Positions 52,825 to 60,563 of a DNA stretch of 64,000 nucleotides are shown piece by piece; position 1 is the stretch's first letter; every line of letters begins with the position of its first letter. A model generated the notes under the pieces. It was not told where the DNA came from and ran no database searches. It worked only from the letters and a program-made list of their open reading frames with translations. The position numbers and the translations under genes are program-made. Where the stretch lies: contig NZ_FZNQ01000001.1 in NCBI RefSeq assembly GCF_900188065.1, positions 248,001 to 312,000 of the forward strand. The letters run 5' to 3'. The DNA comes from Halorubrum vacuolatum. Its GTDB lineage: Archaea > Halobacteriota > Halobacteria > Halobacteriales > Haloferacaceae.

Positions 52825-53148
52825 TCACGTCGTGTCCGGCAGCTCGTACTCCTCCGGCGGGGGCATGTAGAGGTAGTCGATCGTCGCGCCGAGCACGACG
52901 GGCAAGAAGACGAGCACGGCGAACACGACCGACGGGCTCCCGAGGTCGACGCCGGTGCCGACGCCCAACACGCCGGTAAACACCAACGTCGAGGCGAGCA
53001 GCACGATGGGTGGGAAGATCGCCGTATAGACGATCCACCCCCATGTCGTGTTCAACCGGAGCCGGAAGAATCGTGTCATGACGCCGGCGGCGAGGGTGTG
53101 TGCGGCGATCAGCGCGAGCAGCGACACGAACCCGAAGACCGAGAGCAT
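52825..53148 (-). CDS. Small membrane protein, uncharacterised
   Basis: A 107-residue protein with three hydrophobic helices (about 3-24, 38-60 and 72-92), a short basic loop FRLRLNTTWG and a hydrophilic C-terminus MPPPEEYELPDTT. It looks like a conserved haloarchaeal membrane protein. No function is known; it is followed on the same strand side by other small unknown genes. Confidence 0.65.
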   Translation of the reverse strand: MLSVFGFVSLLALIAAHTLAAGVMTRFFRLRLNTTWGWIVYTAIFPPIVLLASTLVFTGVLGVGTGVDLGSPSVVFAVLVFLPVVLGATIDYLYMPPPEEYELPDTT

Positions 53149-53203
53149 ATCAGTGCTACGTGCTCCCGGCTTTTCCGCCTATCGGAGTGCCGGGAGCGGG
53201 CGC

Positions 53204-53704
53204 TTACGGCCCGGCGCTTCCCTGCCGACGTGCGGCCGAGAGGAGATCCGAAACGGGTTCGACGTACTCATAGCCCGGGATCACCCCCTGCACGTAGGTT
53301 CCCTCGACGAAGTCGATAAGCGCGCCCGCGTCGTCGACGCCGCGGCGTTCGTTGATATCCGTGAACGAGAAGGCGACCGTTATCTCCTCGCCCGTACGTT
53401 CGACGTCGGGGTCGAACTCGTGTTCCTTCCGGGTGACCGCGCCGACGTCGACGACACGCAGCTCGAACGTCTCGTACCAGCCCTCCTCGACCACCTCGGC
53501 GATCTCGTCGGCCGCCGTCGCCGACAGGGTCGGAACCGTGACGGTCACGTCGAATCGAATCCGACCGTCCTCGGCGTCCGCGACGTCGACCGCGCCCTCG
53601 AAGGCGGTCGTGGTCGACTCCCAGCGTGCGTCCCGTACCTGCTCGAAGGAGCCGTGGCTTGCGAACGCGCGACGAACGCGACCCGGTGGTGTCTCGGAAC
53701 TCAT
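53204..53704 (-). CDS. Conserved haloarchaeal protein (tentatively DUF5813)
   Basis: A 166-residue protein with alternating strands (FEGAVDVADAEDGRIRFDVTVTVPTL and GEEITVAFSFTDIN) around a helix DEIAEVVEEGWYETFELRVVD, reminiscent of the haloarchaeal DUF5813 family; the name is from memory. The Met at 53704 (MSSETPPGRVRRAF) is preferred to one 19 codons upstream. It has no signal peptide or membrane segment. Function unknown. Confidence 0.65.
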   Translation of the reverse strand: MSSETPPGRVRRAFASHGSFEQVRDARWESTTTAFEGAVDVADAEDGRIRFDVTVTVPTLSATAADEIAEVVEEGWYETFELRVVDVGAVTRKEHEFDPDVERTGEEITVAFSFTDINERRGVDDAGALIDFVEGTYVQGVIPGYEYVEPVSDLLSAARRQGSAGP

Positions 53705-53851
53705 GTGAGCTGAAAGGGGCCGATCGCTACAAAAGGGCGTTGTGTCCGGTGTCGCGCCCATGCCGCACGGAGCGCCTCGCCTCCGTACACGATAGTGGCA
53801 CGGTCGACCGGTACTGATGCGACTTTAGGGTTCGACCGGAAAGGGGGATCC

Positions 53852-55150
53852 ATGGCCGACCGAGTTCTCTCCACCGCGGCGCTCATCGACGCGCTCGCGG
53901 ACGCCTCCTTCGACCGCCCGCCGGCGCTCGTCAGCAACGCACATATCACCGGCCTCGGCGTCGCCCGAGCGCTCGCCGCCCACGACGTGCCCGTGATCGC
54001 CCTCGATCGCGCCGGTGGTCCACCCTCGACCGACGACGACGGTATTGAAACGGTCCCGCACGACGGGCTCGCGCCGCCGTCCGAGGCGATCGATTTCGCC
54101 GGCGCGGTGACCTACCCCCTCGACGACCTCGATGGCTTCCGGGCGGACGTGGAGGCGATCGTCGAGGCCGCCGGCACCGAGGCGGTCGCGTTCGGTTGTA
54201 TGGACGAGTGGGCGCTCGCGTACGCGGAGGCACAGCCGGACGGCGTCCGACTCCCCTTTTCGGGGATCGACGTCGTCGACGACGTGTTGAACAAATCGAA
54301 ACTCTACGCGACCTGTGAGGATCTCGGCGTGCCCTACCCCGAGACCTATCGGCTCGGCGACGGTCCGGAAGCGGACGCGACGCCCGAAGAAGCGGCGGAC
54401 GCGCTCGGCTTCCCGCTCGTCGTCAAGCCGGCGCTGAAACGCGAGTTCGAGGAAGCGTTCGGCACGAACGTGATCGAGGTCGACGATCACGAGTCGTTCA
54501 CGAAGGTCGTGGACGAGGCGAGGGAGGCCGAGATCGACGTGATGGCACAAAAGCGGGTCGACGTCGCCACCGGCGAGGACCACTCGCTGGCGTCGTACGT
54601 GCCGCCCTCGGGCGTCGAGGACGCGCTCGCGGTCGTCGGCAACGCCGCGGTCCGGTTCCCCCGCCAGTTCGGCACCTCCTGTCTGGTCGAAACCGTCGAC
54701 GCACCCGAGATCGAAGCGCGCGCGCTCGCCGTCCTCGAGGACGCCGGCTACTATGGGATCAGCGAGTCGGAGTTCGTCTACGACGCCGAGCGCGAGGAGT
54801 TCCTGCTGCTCGACGTCAACACCCGCCCGTGGAAGTGGATCTCGATGCCCGTCGCCGCCGGCGCGAACCTGCCGATGGCGGCCTACGCCGCCGTCACCGA
54901 CGCCGAGTACGAGTCGGACGGGATCGAACCGACCCGGTGGGTCTACCTCCGCGACTATCTCACGCTGCTCGCGACCGACGACGGGTTCTGGGACGTCCTC
55001 CGCGGCGAGGACTGGGGACGGCTCGTCTCCGGCGCGTTCGAGACCGAGGGCTCGCTGACGACGGGCGTCTACCGGCCGTCAGATCCCGGCCCCGCTGAAA
55101 AGCTCTTGCAAACGGCGTTTCTCGACCGGGAGTACTACTGCTCCTGTTGA
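53852..55150 (+). CDS. ATP-grasp ligase family protein (carboxylate-amine ligase type)
   Basis: A 432-residue protein. An N-terminal pre-ATP-grasp fold (PPALVSNAHITGLGVARALAAHD) precedes the ATP-grasp domain with LNKSKLYATCEDLGVPYPET, PLVVKPALKREFEEAF (nucleotide-binding Lys) and the metal-binding LLLDVNTRPWKWISMPVAAG, whose Asp and Asn would hold magnesium. The ATG at 53852 has GGGGGAT just upstream. It likely couples a carboxylate to an amine, perhaps in cell-surface or cofactor synthesis, but the substrate is unknown. It ends with an unusual CSC. Confidence 0.8.
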   Translation: MADRVLSTAALIDALADASFDRPPALVSNAHITGLGVARALAAHDVPVIALDRAGGPPSTDDDGIETVPHDGLAPPSEAIDFAGAVTYPLDDLDGFRADVEAIVEAAGTEAVAFGCMDEWALAYAEAQPDGVRLPFSGIDVVDDVLNKSKLYATCEDLGVPYPETYRLGDGPEADATPEEAADALGFPLVVKPALKREFEEAFGTNVIEVDDHESFTKVVDEAREAEIDVMAQKRVDVATGEDHSLASYVPPSGVEDALAVVGNAAVRFPRQFGTSCLVETVDAPEIEARALAVLEDAGYYGISESEFVYDAEREEFLLLDVNTRPWKWISMPVAAGANLPMAAYAAVTDAEYESDGIEPTRWVYLRDYLTLLATDDGFWDVLRGEDWGRLVSGAFETEGSLTTGVYRPSDPGPAEKLLQTAFLDREYYCSC

Positions 55151-55242
55151 GGCGTGCGGATCGGTTGTGATATAAAATCGGTGCTGATTGAACACCGTTC
55201 GCACAGAATTTCATATGTAAGGAAGACCAACTTAAGTAAGGA

Positions 55243-55512
55243 ATGGCGATCTCAGCCGACGGAACGGTTACGAGCAAGGGGCAGGTGACGATCCCAAAGC
55301 GGATCCGCGACGAGCTCGGCCTGCGCGCGGGGACGGAGGTGGAGTTCACCCTCGCTGAGGATGGGACGCTTCGGGTCCGGCCGAAGCAACCGGCGTTCGA
55401 GCGACTGCGGGCCGTCAAAGACCAACTCGTCGAGCACGACATCGATCTCGAGCAGATCCGTCGGGAATCGAAGCGTGAGTGGAGCTCACACCTCGACGTG
55501 AACGAAACGTGA
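55243..55512 (+). CDS. AbrB/MazE/SpoVT-type DNA-binding protein (VapB-like antitoxin)
   Basis: An 89-residue protein with the swapped-hairpin AbrB motif at residues 8-45 (TSKGQVTIPKRIRDELGLRAGTEVEF) and an acidic/basic C-terminal tail ESKREWSSHLDVNET of the kind that wraps a PIN toxin. An inverted repeat CGGTG / CACCG and a TATA-like CTTAAGTA precede it, suggesting self-control. Its stop overlaps a nine-codon relic of a vapC-type start, so it seems to be an antitoxin that has lost its toxin. Confidence 0.82.
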   Translation: MAISADGTVTSKGQVTIPKRIRDELGLRAGTEVEFTLAEDGTLRVRPKQPAFERLRAVKDQLVEHDIDLEQIRRESKREWSSHLDVNET

Positions 55513-55538
55513 TATTCTTCGACTTTCTTGGTCGCTGA
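55509..55538 (+). pseudogene. Remnant of a VapC/PIN toxin start (nine codons)
   Basis: A GTG overlapping the antitoxin stop (GTGA) opens a frame reading VIFFDFLGR and then TGA. PIN toxins coupled to AbrB antitoxins typically begin with an overlapping start and a strand ending in the first catalytic Asp, as in IFFD. After this point no PIN sequence is seen in any frame up to the next gene at 55631. The call rests on only five matching residues. Confidence 0.4.
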
Positions 55539-55630
55539 GCGCCACTCCCGTTTCCCTCTCGTCCTCGTTCTCGTTTCTTGACGAACCGGCAACCGATCCA
55601 CCCGGCCCGAACGGTTTCCCCCAAGCGCCG

Positions 55631-56833
55631 ATGAGTACGACCATGTACGCCATCACCAACGGCCTCGTCCACACCGCCACCGAGCGCGGAACCGTCGAGG
55701 GACACGTCCTGATCGACGACGGCGAGATCGTCGCCGTCGGCGACGTCGATGTCCCCGCTGAAGCGACCGCGATCGACGTCGGCGGCGACCACGTCACGCC
55801 GGGGCTCATCGACGCCCACAGCCACGCCGGCATCTCGGAGTGGGGCGAACCGGAGGACCGCGACTACAACGAGGGGACCGACTCGGTCACGCCCCACGTC
55901 AACGCGCTCGACGGCTTTCATCCCCGCGACGAGGAGCTGAAACACGCCTTCCGGAACGGGGTGACATCGGTGTCCGCACGGATGGGCTCGGGCAACGTCA
56001 TCGGCGGGATCATCTGCTCGATGAAGACCTACGGGCTGACCGCCGACGGGATGTTGATCCGCGAGGACGGGATGAAGGCCGCGATGGGCGAGAACCCGAA
56101 GCGGTTCCACGGCGAGGAACAGGGTCGCCAGCCGAGCACCCGCCCCGGCGTCGCCGCCACGCTCCGGGAGGCGTTCATGGCCGCCGAGGACTACGTCGAC
56201 CGCCGCGAACACGCCCGAAACGCGGGCGAACCGTTCGAGCGCGACCTCGGGATGGAGAACCTCTCGCGCGTCCTCACCGAGGGCTTCCCCCTCCGGGTGC
56301 ACGCCCATCGGGCCGACGACATCATGACCGTCTTCCGGATCGCCGAGGAGTTCGGGATCGAGAACCTCTCGATCGAACACGCGACCGAGGGGCACCTGAT
56401 CGCCGAGGAGTTCGCGAAACGGGACGTACCCGCGGTCGTCGGCCCCTCGCTCTACTCGGGTGCGAAGTACGAACTCCGCAACATCACCTTCGAGACGCCG
56501 GCGATCCTCCACGAGGCCGGCGTGGAGGTCGCGATCCAGACGGACGCGCCGGTCGTCCCGCAACACCACCTCGACGTCTGTGTCGGGCTCGCCGTCCGGG
56601 AGGGCTTCCCCGCGGACGACGCGCTCGCGGCGGTCACCCGCGTTCCGGCGGAGATCCTCGGGATCGACGACCGCGTCGGTACGCTGGAGCCTGGAACGGA
56701 CGCCGACCTCGCGGTCTGGGACGGCGTGTTCTATGAGAACGGTACCCGGACGCGACACGTCTTCGTCGACGGCGAACACGTCTTCGACCGCGAGCGCGAC
56801 GCCGTCGATCCGCGCGAGGAGTACGCCTGGTAG
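55631..56833 (+). CDS. Amidohydrolase family protein (imidazolonepropionase-like)
   Basis: A 400-residue metal-dependent hydrolase. The HxH metal motif is in GLIDAHSHAGISEWGE, further ligands are in LRVHAHRADD and IEHATEGHL, and the final Asp is in VAIQTDAPVVP. The C-terminal composite barrel with LEPGTDADLAVWDG is typical. Relatives include imidazolonepropionase and prolidase-like enzymes; the substrate is unknown. The long conserved RMGSGNVIGG segment and the absence of hut genes nearby argue against histidine breakdown. Confidence 0.85.
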   Translation: MSTTMYAITNGLVHTATERGTVEGHVLIDDGEIVAVGDVDVPAEATAIDVGGDHVTPGLIDAHSHAGISEWGEPEDRDYNEGTDSVTPHVNALDGFHPRDEELKHAFRNGVTSVSARMGSGNVIGGIICSMKTYGLTADGMLIREDGMKAAMGENPKRFHGEEQGRQPSTRPGVAATLREAFMAAEDYVDRREHARNAGEPFERDLGMENLSRVLTEGFPLRVHAHRADDIMTVFRIAEEFGIENLSIEHATEGHLIAEEFAKRDVPAVVGPSLYSGAKYELRNITFETPAILHEAGVEVAIQTDAPVVPQHHLDVCVGLAVREGFPADDALAAVTRVPAEILGIDDRVGTLEPGTDADLAVWDGVFYENGTRTRHVFVDGEHVFDRERDAVDPREEYAW

Positions 56834-56864
56834 TCGGATTCTATCGACCCACCGGTCGGCCGTC

Positions 56865-57404
56865 TCAGTACGCGTCACCCGCGACGTAGCCCGCGTCACC
56901 CGCGACGTAGCCCGCGTCGCCGTCCGCGTCCGCCGTAACCCGTTCCGCGAGATCGACCAGGGTGAGCCACCCGAGCAGCCGCTCGGCACGCTCCAGCCAG
57001 CTCGTCTCCCAGTCGGGATCGCGTGCACGGTCGTGTCGGGGCACCCGATCGCGGGTGGCCGCGAACACGTCCGCGGCGGTCACCGGATCCTCGCGGGTCG
57101 CCTCGCCGAGCAGCGCGAGTGCCTCCGGGGCGAACAGCACGCGCTCGCGAAGCCCACGTCGCACGCCCTCGGGAGTGAGATCCGCGTCCGTGCGTTTGAA
57201 CCCACGCGGCGTCGACTCGACGAGTTCGAGCGCGTCGAGAAACGCCAGCCAGTCGTTCGCGACCTGTCTGGTGTCGAGATCCGTTCGGTCACAGAGGCGC
57301 GCACAGCAGTCGTCGGTTCGGCCGGGGACGAGCGGAACGGCATCCCGGTACGGCGTGATCCCGGCGAGCGTGTCCGGCGGCTCCGGCACCGGCTTCAGTC
57401 GCAT
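56865..57404 (-). CDS. Uncharacterised protein linked to mch
   Basis: A 179-residue helical protein starting MRLKPVPEPPDTLAGITPYRDAV, with WLAFLDALELVESTPRGFKRT and WLERAERLLGWLTLVDLAERV. The C-terminus has a 21-bp DNA duplication giving GDAGYVAGDAGYVAGDA. Its ATG overlaps the mch stop (TGATG), so it is cotranslated with mch and may be linked to the C1 pathway, but no domain is recognised. The helical wHTH-like layout is suggestive only. Confidence 0.65.
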   Translation of the reverse strand: MRLKPVPEPPDTLAGITPYRDAVPLVPGRTDDCCARLCDRTDLDTRQVANDWLAFLDALELVESTPRGFKRTDADLTPEGVRRGLRERVLFAPEALALLGEATREDPVTAADVFAATRDRVPRHDRARDPDWETSWLERAERLLGWLTLVDLAERVTADADGDAGYVAGDAGYVAGDAY

Positions 57405-58342
57405 CAGCGGTAGCCGAACGACGCCGCGAGCAGCTCCTCGTCGGTCTTTCCGACCGTGTAGACTGGACCGTCGACGACGTCGACGGTCACTGTGGCGGGC
57501 GCGAAGACGGTCTCGGGGATCGAATAGAAGTCCCAATCGGCCGCCTCGAAGATCTCCACGAAGGGCGTCCCGTAGTCGTCACGGGCCGTCGAGACGAGTC
57601 CCTCGAACCGATCGTCGTCGCGGGCGACCTGCAGGTGAACCTCCCCGCCGTAGGCCAACGCGTCGTTCGTCCGGCCCATCGCGCGGTCCTCGTCGTAGGT
57701 GACGGGGGCGATCGGGGCCCGTCCGGAGGCGTGGAGGACGTCGGTGGGCTCGTAGCCGATCTCCAGCAGGCGGAAGACCGCCAACTCGGCGGCGCGGGCG
57801 GCAGTCGCGACCGAGCCCGCCATCGACCCGGTCGCATACGTCGGGAGGAAGACGCCGCTCGGTTCGACCTCCGAGAGCTCCGCGACGTGCTCGGCGACCG
57901 TCACGTCCGGCAGCGCCGTGGATTCGACGGTCAGCGTGGCGAACTCCGAGGAGTCGTAGTAGCCGACCCGCTCGAACTCCGTCTCGCGGCCGACGAGCGC
58001 GCGGGCCGGCCCCGATCCGAGCCCCTCGAACCCGTTCTCGAAGGCGAGCTCCCAGCCGGCCTTCTGTGAACACAACAGCGAGACGGCCGGGTGGTCGGTC
58101 GAGAGTTCGACGTAGGCGCGCGGCGCGCCCGCGACCTCACCCATCGACGTCCGGACGTTCGCGAGCCCCGCGGTCTGGATCTCCGCGAGCAACAGTCCCG
58201 CCTCGACGCCGCCCCCGGCCTCGACGCCGAAGTCGACGACCGTCGCGCCGTTGTCGAGTTCGTAGCCGACGACGTTCAGCTCGCCCGCGAAATCGAGCGC
58301 CTCGTCGACGAGTTCGATCGCGGTCCGATTGATGCTCTGCAT
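57404..58342 (-). CDS. mch: Methenyltetrahydromethanopterin cyclohydrolase
   Basis: A 312-residue cyclohydrolase of C1 metabolism. Hallmarks are SINRTAIELVDEALDFAG, TVVDFGVEAGGGVEAGLLLAEI, STDHPAVSLLCSQKAGW and the C-terminal GRTNDALAYGGEVHL. Non-methanogenic haloarchaea keep mch for folate-like C1 transfer, so its presence does not imply methanogenesis. Downstream it overlaps a gene of unknown role. A 24-bp direct repeat lies in its promoter region. Confidence 0.92.
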   Translation of the reverse strand: MQSINRTAIELVDEALDFAGELNVVGYELDNGATVVDFGVEAGGGVEAGLLLAEIQTAGLANVRTSMGEVAGAPRAYVELSTDHPAVSLLCSQKAGWELAFENGFEGLGSGPARALVGRETEFERVGYYDSSEFATLTVESTALPDVTVAEHVAELSEVEPSGVFLPTYATGSMAGSVATAARAAELAVFRLLEIGYEPTDVLHASGRAPIAPVTYDEDRAMGRTNDALAYGGEVHLQVARDDDRFEGLVSTARDDYGTPFVEIFEAADWDFYSIPETVFAPATVTVDVVDGPVYTVGKTDEELLAASFGYR

Positions 58343-58376
58343 ATGGGTCCGTTCGCCCCCCTGACGTAAGGGGTTT

Positions 58377-58441
58377 GTCGGTCGGCGATCGGTCGGTTGA
58401 GGTTCGGTTGGTCGGTTGTCGGTCGGCGATCGGTCGGTTGA
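58377..58441. repeat. Two 24-bp direct repeats upstream of mch, period 41 bp
   Basis: GTCGGTCGGCGATCGGTCGG begins at 58377 and at 58418; both copies extend 24 nt without mismatch. Between and after them are partial units such as GGTTCGGTTG and ACGATCGGTGGATTG. The block is 35-100 bp upstream of the mch start, so it could affect transcription, or be simple slippage. Confidence 0.9.
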
Positions 58442-58515
58442 CGATCGGTGGATTGAGCGTCGGTCGGAAACTGCCGTGGCCGACCGACCGGTATCGTTCC
58501 CGCCACAACGGTGAC

Positions 58516-58842
58516 TCAGTGGTTGCCGTCGGGAAGTGGCTCGACACGGAACACGTAGTCCGCATACGCCTTATCGAGGTTCGTCGGCGACTCCTCGGCG
58601 GTGTGGATCTCACAGAGACGTGCTGTCGCCTCCACGGCCCCCTTTCCGGTCTCCTCCTGATACCGTTCGGTGACCGAGAACGCCGCGAGTTCACGGCAGT
58701 TCCGGCGATAACATTCCACGGGGGTATCGTCGGCCGGTTCGGGCTCGTCGCCGCGTTCGAGCGCCTCGGCGACGTCCCGTTCGATACGTCGTCGTTCCTG
58801 GTTGCGCGCCTGCTCTGCTCGTCCCGATTTGGTGTCCGCCAT
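58516..58842 (-). CDS. Conserved small protein with Cys/His residues
   Basis: A 108-residue hydrophilic protein. The conserved middle reads VECYRRNCRELAAFSVTERYQEETG and continues to ARLCEIHTAEESPTNLD; the two Cys plus Cys-x-x-His could hold zinc. The N-terminal 35 residues are a charged helix with many Arg and Glu. A TATA-like CATATTATTA about 30 nt before the ATG suggests a short or no leader. Function unknown. Confidence 0.65.
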   Translation of the reverse strand: MADTKSGRAEQARNQERRRIERDVAEALERGDEPEPADDTPVECYRRNCRELAAFSVTERYQEETGKGAVEATARLCEIHTAEESPTNLDKAYADYVFRVEPLPDGNH

Positions 58843-58929
58843 ACCTGAGGGATCGGGCCTCGGGCTGATAATAATATGGCCGTCGGATCGATAGGTCAGG
58901 GCACTCGACGGACGGTCGATCCGACGTCC

Positions 58930-59442
58930 CTACCAGAAGCCGCCGGGTCCACCCGGACCGCCCGGCCCCCGCGGCCCGGACGCCCGTGGATCCGGGTTGA
59001 TCTCGACGAGTTCGGTTTCCGCACGCGGGTCGATCTCCCGGCCCTCCTCGTAGCGCACGAACGAGAGATAAAAGGCGTCACCACAGCCCTCGCCTCCAGC
59101 AACTCCCTCACCTCCAGCAACCTCCTCGATCCCCTTGCCTCCAGCAACCTCCTCGCTTCCCGCAATCCCCTCAACCCCCTCGCTTCCCGCAATCCCCTCG
59201 GTCTCCGTGTTCGCGCCCGCCTCGGTTCGGTCCGACGCGGGCCGCCAGCGGACGCCGTCGCTTTCGCCACAGACGAACCGGACGCCGTCGGCTGCGTCGT
59301 CCTCGAACGGCTCCGTCGGGGCGACGTACCGCCAGCCCTCGAAGGGATACGGCGTCACCGCCTTGTCCGCGAGGTAGCCGTCGCGGTCGAGTTCGGCGAG
59401 CGTCCCACAGCGCGGACAGTAGTAGGTGACCGGAAAGCCCAT
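58930..59442 (-). CDS. Zinc-ribbon protein with low-complexity insert
   Basis: A 170-residue protein starting MGFPVTYYCPRCGTLAELDRDGYLADKAVTPYPFEGW. The CPRC at residues 9-12 is half of a zinc ribbon; a second cysteine pair is not clear (FVCGE, EGCGD). Residues 75-118 are built from degenerate Glu-Val-Ala-Gly-Gly type units, and the C-terminus is GPRGPGGPGGPGGFW. The insert looks like a recent repeat expansion in a conserved small protein. Role unknown. Confidence 0.65.
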   Translation of the reverse strand: MGFPVTYYCPRCGTLAELDRDGYLADKAVTPYPFEGWRYVAPTEPFEDDAADGVRFVCGESDGVRWRPASDRTEAGANTETEGIAGSEGVEGIAGSEEVAGGKGIEEVAGGEGVAGGEGCGDAFYLSFVRYEEGREIDPRAETELVEINPDPRASGPRGPGGPGGPGGFW

Positions 59443-59508
59443 CGGCGGGCCGTACGTGCGCCGTGGTTAAACGCCCGTCGACGGGGGATCGCGGATCGGC
59501 GGACGGGC

Positions 59509-59919
59509 TCAAACGGTTCGCGTCATGATCCAATCATACTCCGACGCTTGCAGATAGTCGTCGGGCGTTCCCTCGCGGATCACGCCCGAGGAGTACGTCC
59601 GTTCGTGATCGTAGGCGATCACGTGTCGAGGGATCGGGATCGCACGCGTATTGTACCCACACACCCCGATCCCGACGCCGGGTCGGTTGTGTGCGATCGC
59701 CCACGAGACGACCGCCGTCGCGTAGTCGACACAGTCACCCCGTTCCCGACAGTAGGTCTCGAACGGATTGGCCGACACGTCGATCAGGCCGTTGAAATCG
59801 TCCTGTTCCCACTCGAACCGGCCGGACCATTCCTCGACGTCGACGTCCGACCAGAACGGATCAAGCGACGCCAGCAGTCGAGGATTCGCGACGAAGAACA
59901 CGGTCCATCGACAGAGCAT
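59509..59919 (-). CDS. Transglutaminase-like cysteine protein
   Basis: A 136-residue protein. YCRERGDCVDYATAVVSWAIAH has the catalytic-type Cys of transglutaminase/bacterial Cys-protease-like folds (GDCVDYA), and RHVIAYDHERTYSS can supply the His and Asp. The protein is short, lacking a large partner domain. The ATG at 59919 is taken because further upstream the frame runs through the start of another gene on the same strand. Substrate unknown. Confidence 0.65.
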   Translation of the reverse strand: MLCRWTVFFVANPRLLASLDPFWSDVDVEEWSGRFEWEQDDFNGLIDVSANPFETYCRERGDCVDYATAVVSWAIAHNRPGVGIGVCGYNTRAIPIPRHVIAYDHERTYSSGVIREGTPDDYLQASEYDWIMTRTV

Positions 59920-60002
59920 GGCCCGTATTCGTGCTTGACATACAGTAACATTACCGGTGAGAACGTGGATCCACGGTAGCTGAGGGGAACGATCCGATCC
60001 GG

Positions 60003-60452
60003 TCACTCTGATTCGGCGGCGAACTTCACGAGCGTCAGATCCCGATCCAGCGCGCAGTGATCGTGGGGCGGCTCCCCGAGCACCTGTTCGATGACGCGCT
60101 CGTCGTCGAAATCGGCTCCTTCGGGGACGCAGTACTGATGACTCGGGCATTCGGTGTGCGGGCAGGGCCCGGCGAGTTCGACCTTGCTGCCGGCGTACGC
60201 GACCTTCGAGGGGACGTTCGCGGGAACGGGTGCGGGCTCGACCTCCACCGCCCGAACGCCCGCGTCGTGGACCGCACAGTCGAGCGTCTGGGCGTTCTCG
60301 CGAACGCCGGTGATCCGATAGCGGGTCCCCTCGGAGAGGTTGAGACACTGTCCGCGGTACGGACAGCCCTCGCAGTCGGGCGATTCGCCCCCGTAGACGA
60401 ACTCGCGACCGACGTCCGCGAGCCGGCTGCCGATGAGCGTGATCGTGGTCAT
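60003..60452 (-). CDS. UPF0179 family protein
   Basis: A 149-residue protein with eight cysteines arranged in two sets: CEGCPYRGQC in the N-terminal half and CPHTECPSHQYC in the C-terminal half. This double Cys pattern is that of UPF0179, an archaeal family of unknown function that may bind zinc or an iron-sulfur cluster. It is divergent from tmcA, with 111 bp between the start codons for both promoters. Confidence 0.88.
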   Translation of the reverse strand: MTTITLIGSRLADVGREFVYGGESPDCEGCPYRGQCLNLSEGTRYRITGVRENAQTLDCAVHDAGVRAVEVEPAPVPANVPSKVAYAGSKVELAGPCPHTECPSHQYCVPEGADFDDERVIEQVLGEPPHDHCALDRDLTLVKFAAESE

Positions 60453-60563
60453 ACCCGATCATCGGCCCCAGCGATGGTAAGCGTCCCGGCCGAGAGGGTC
60501 GGCCGATCCCGGCCGGACCACGGAGGGCAAGACACATCCCCACCCCCCGACAACGCGGATGCG

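Noticed and set aside
55415-57028. A 537-codon minus-strand frame opposite the amidohydrolase
   Set aside because: The plus strand encodes an enzyme with all metal-ligand motifs; the antisense product has no domain features.
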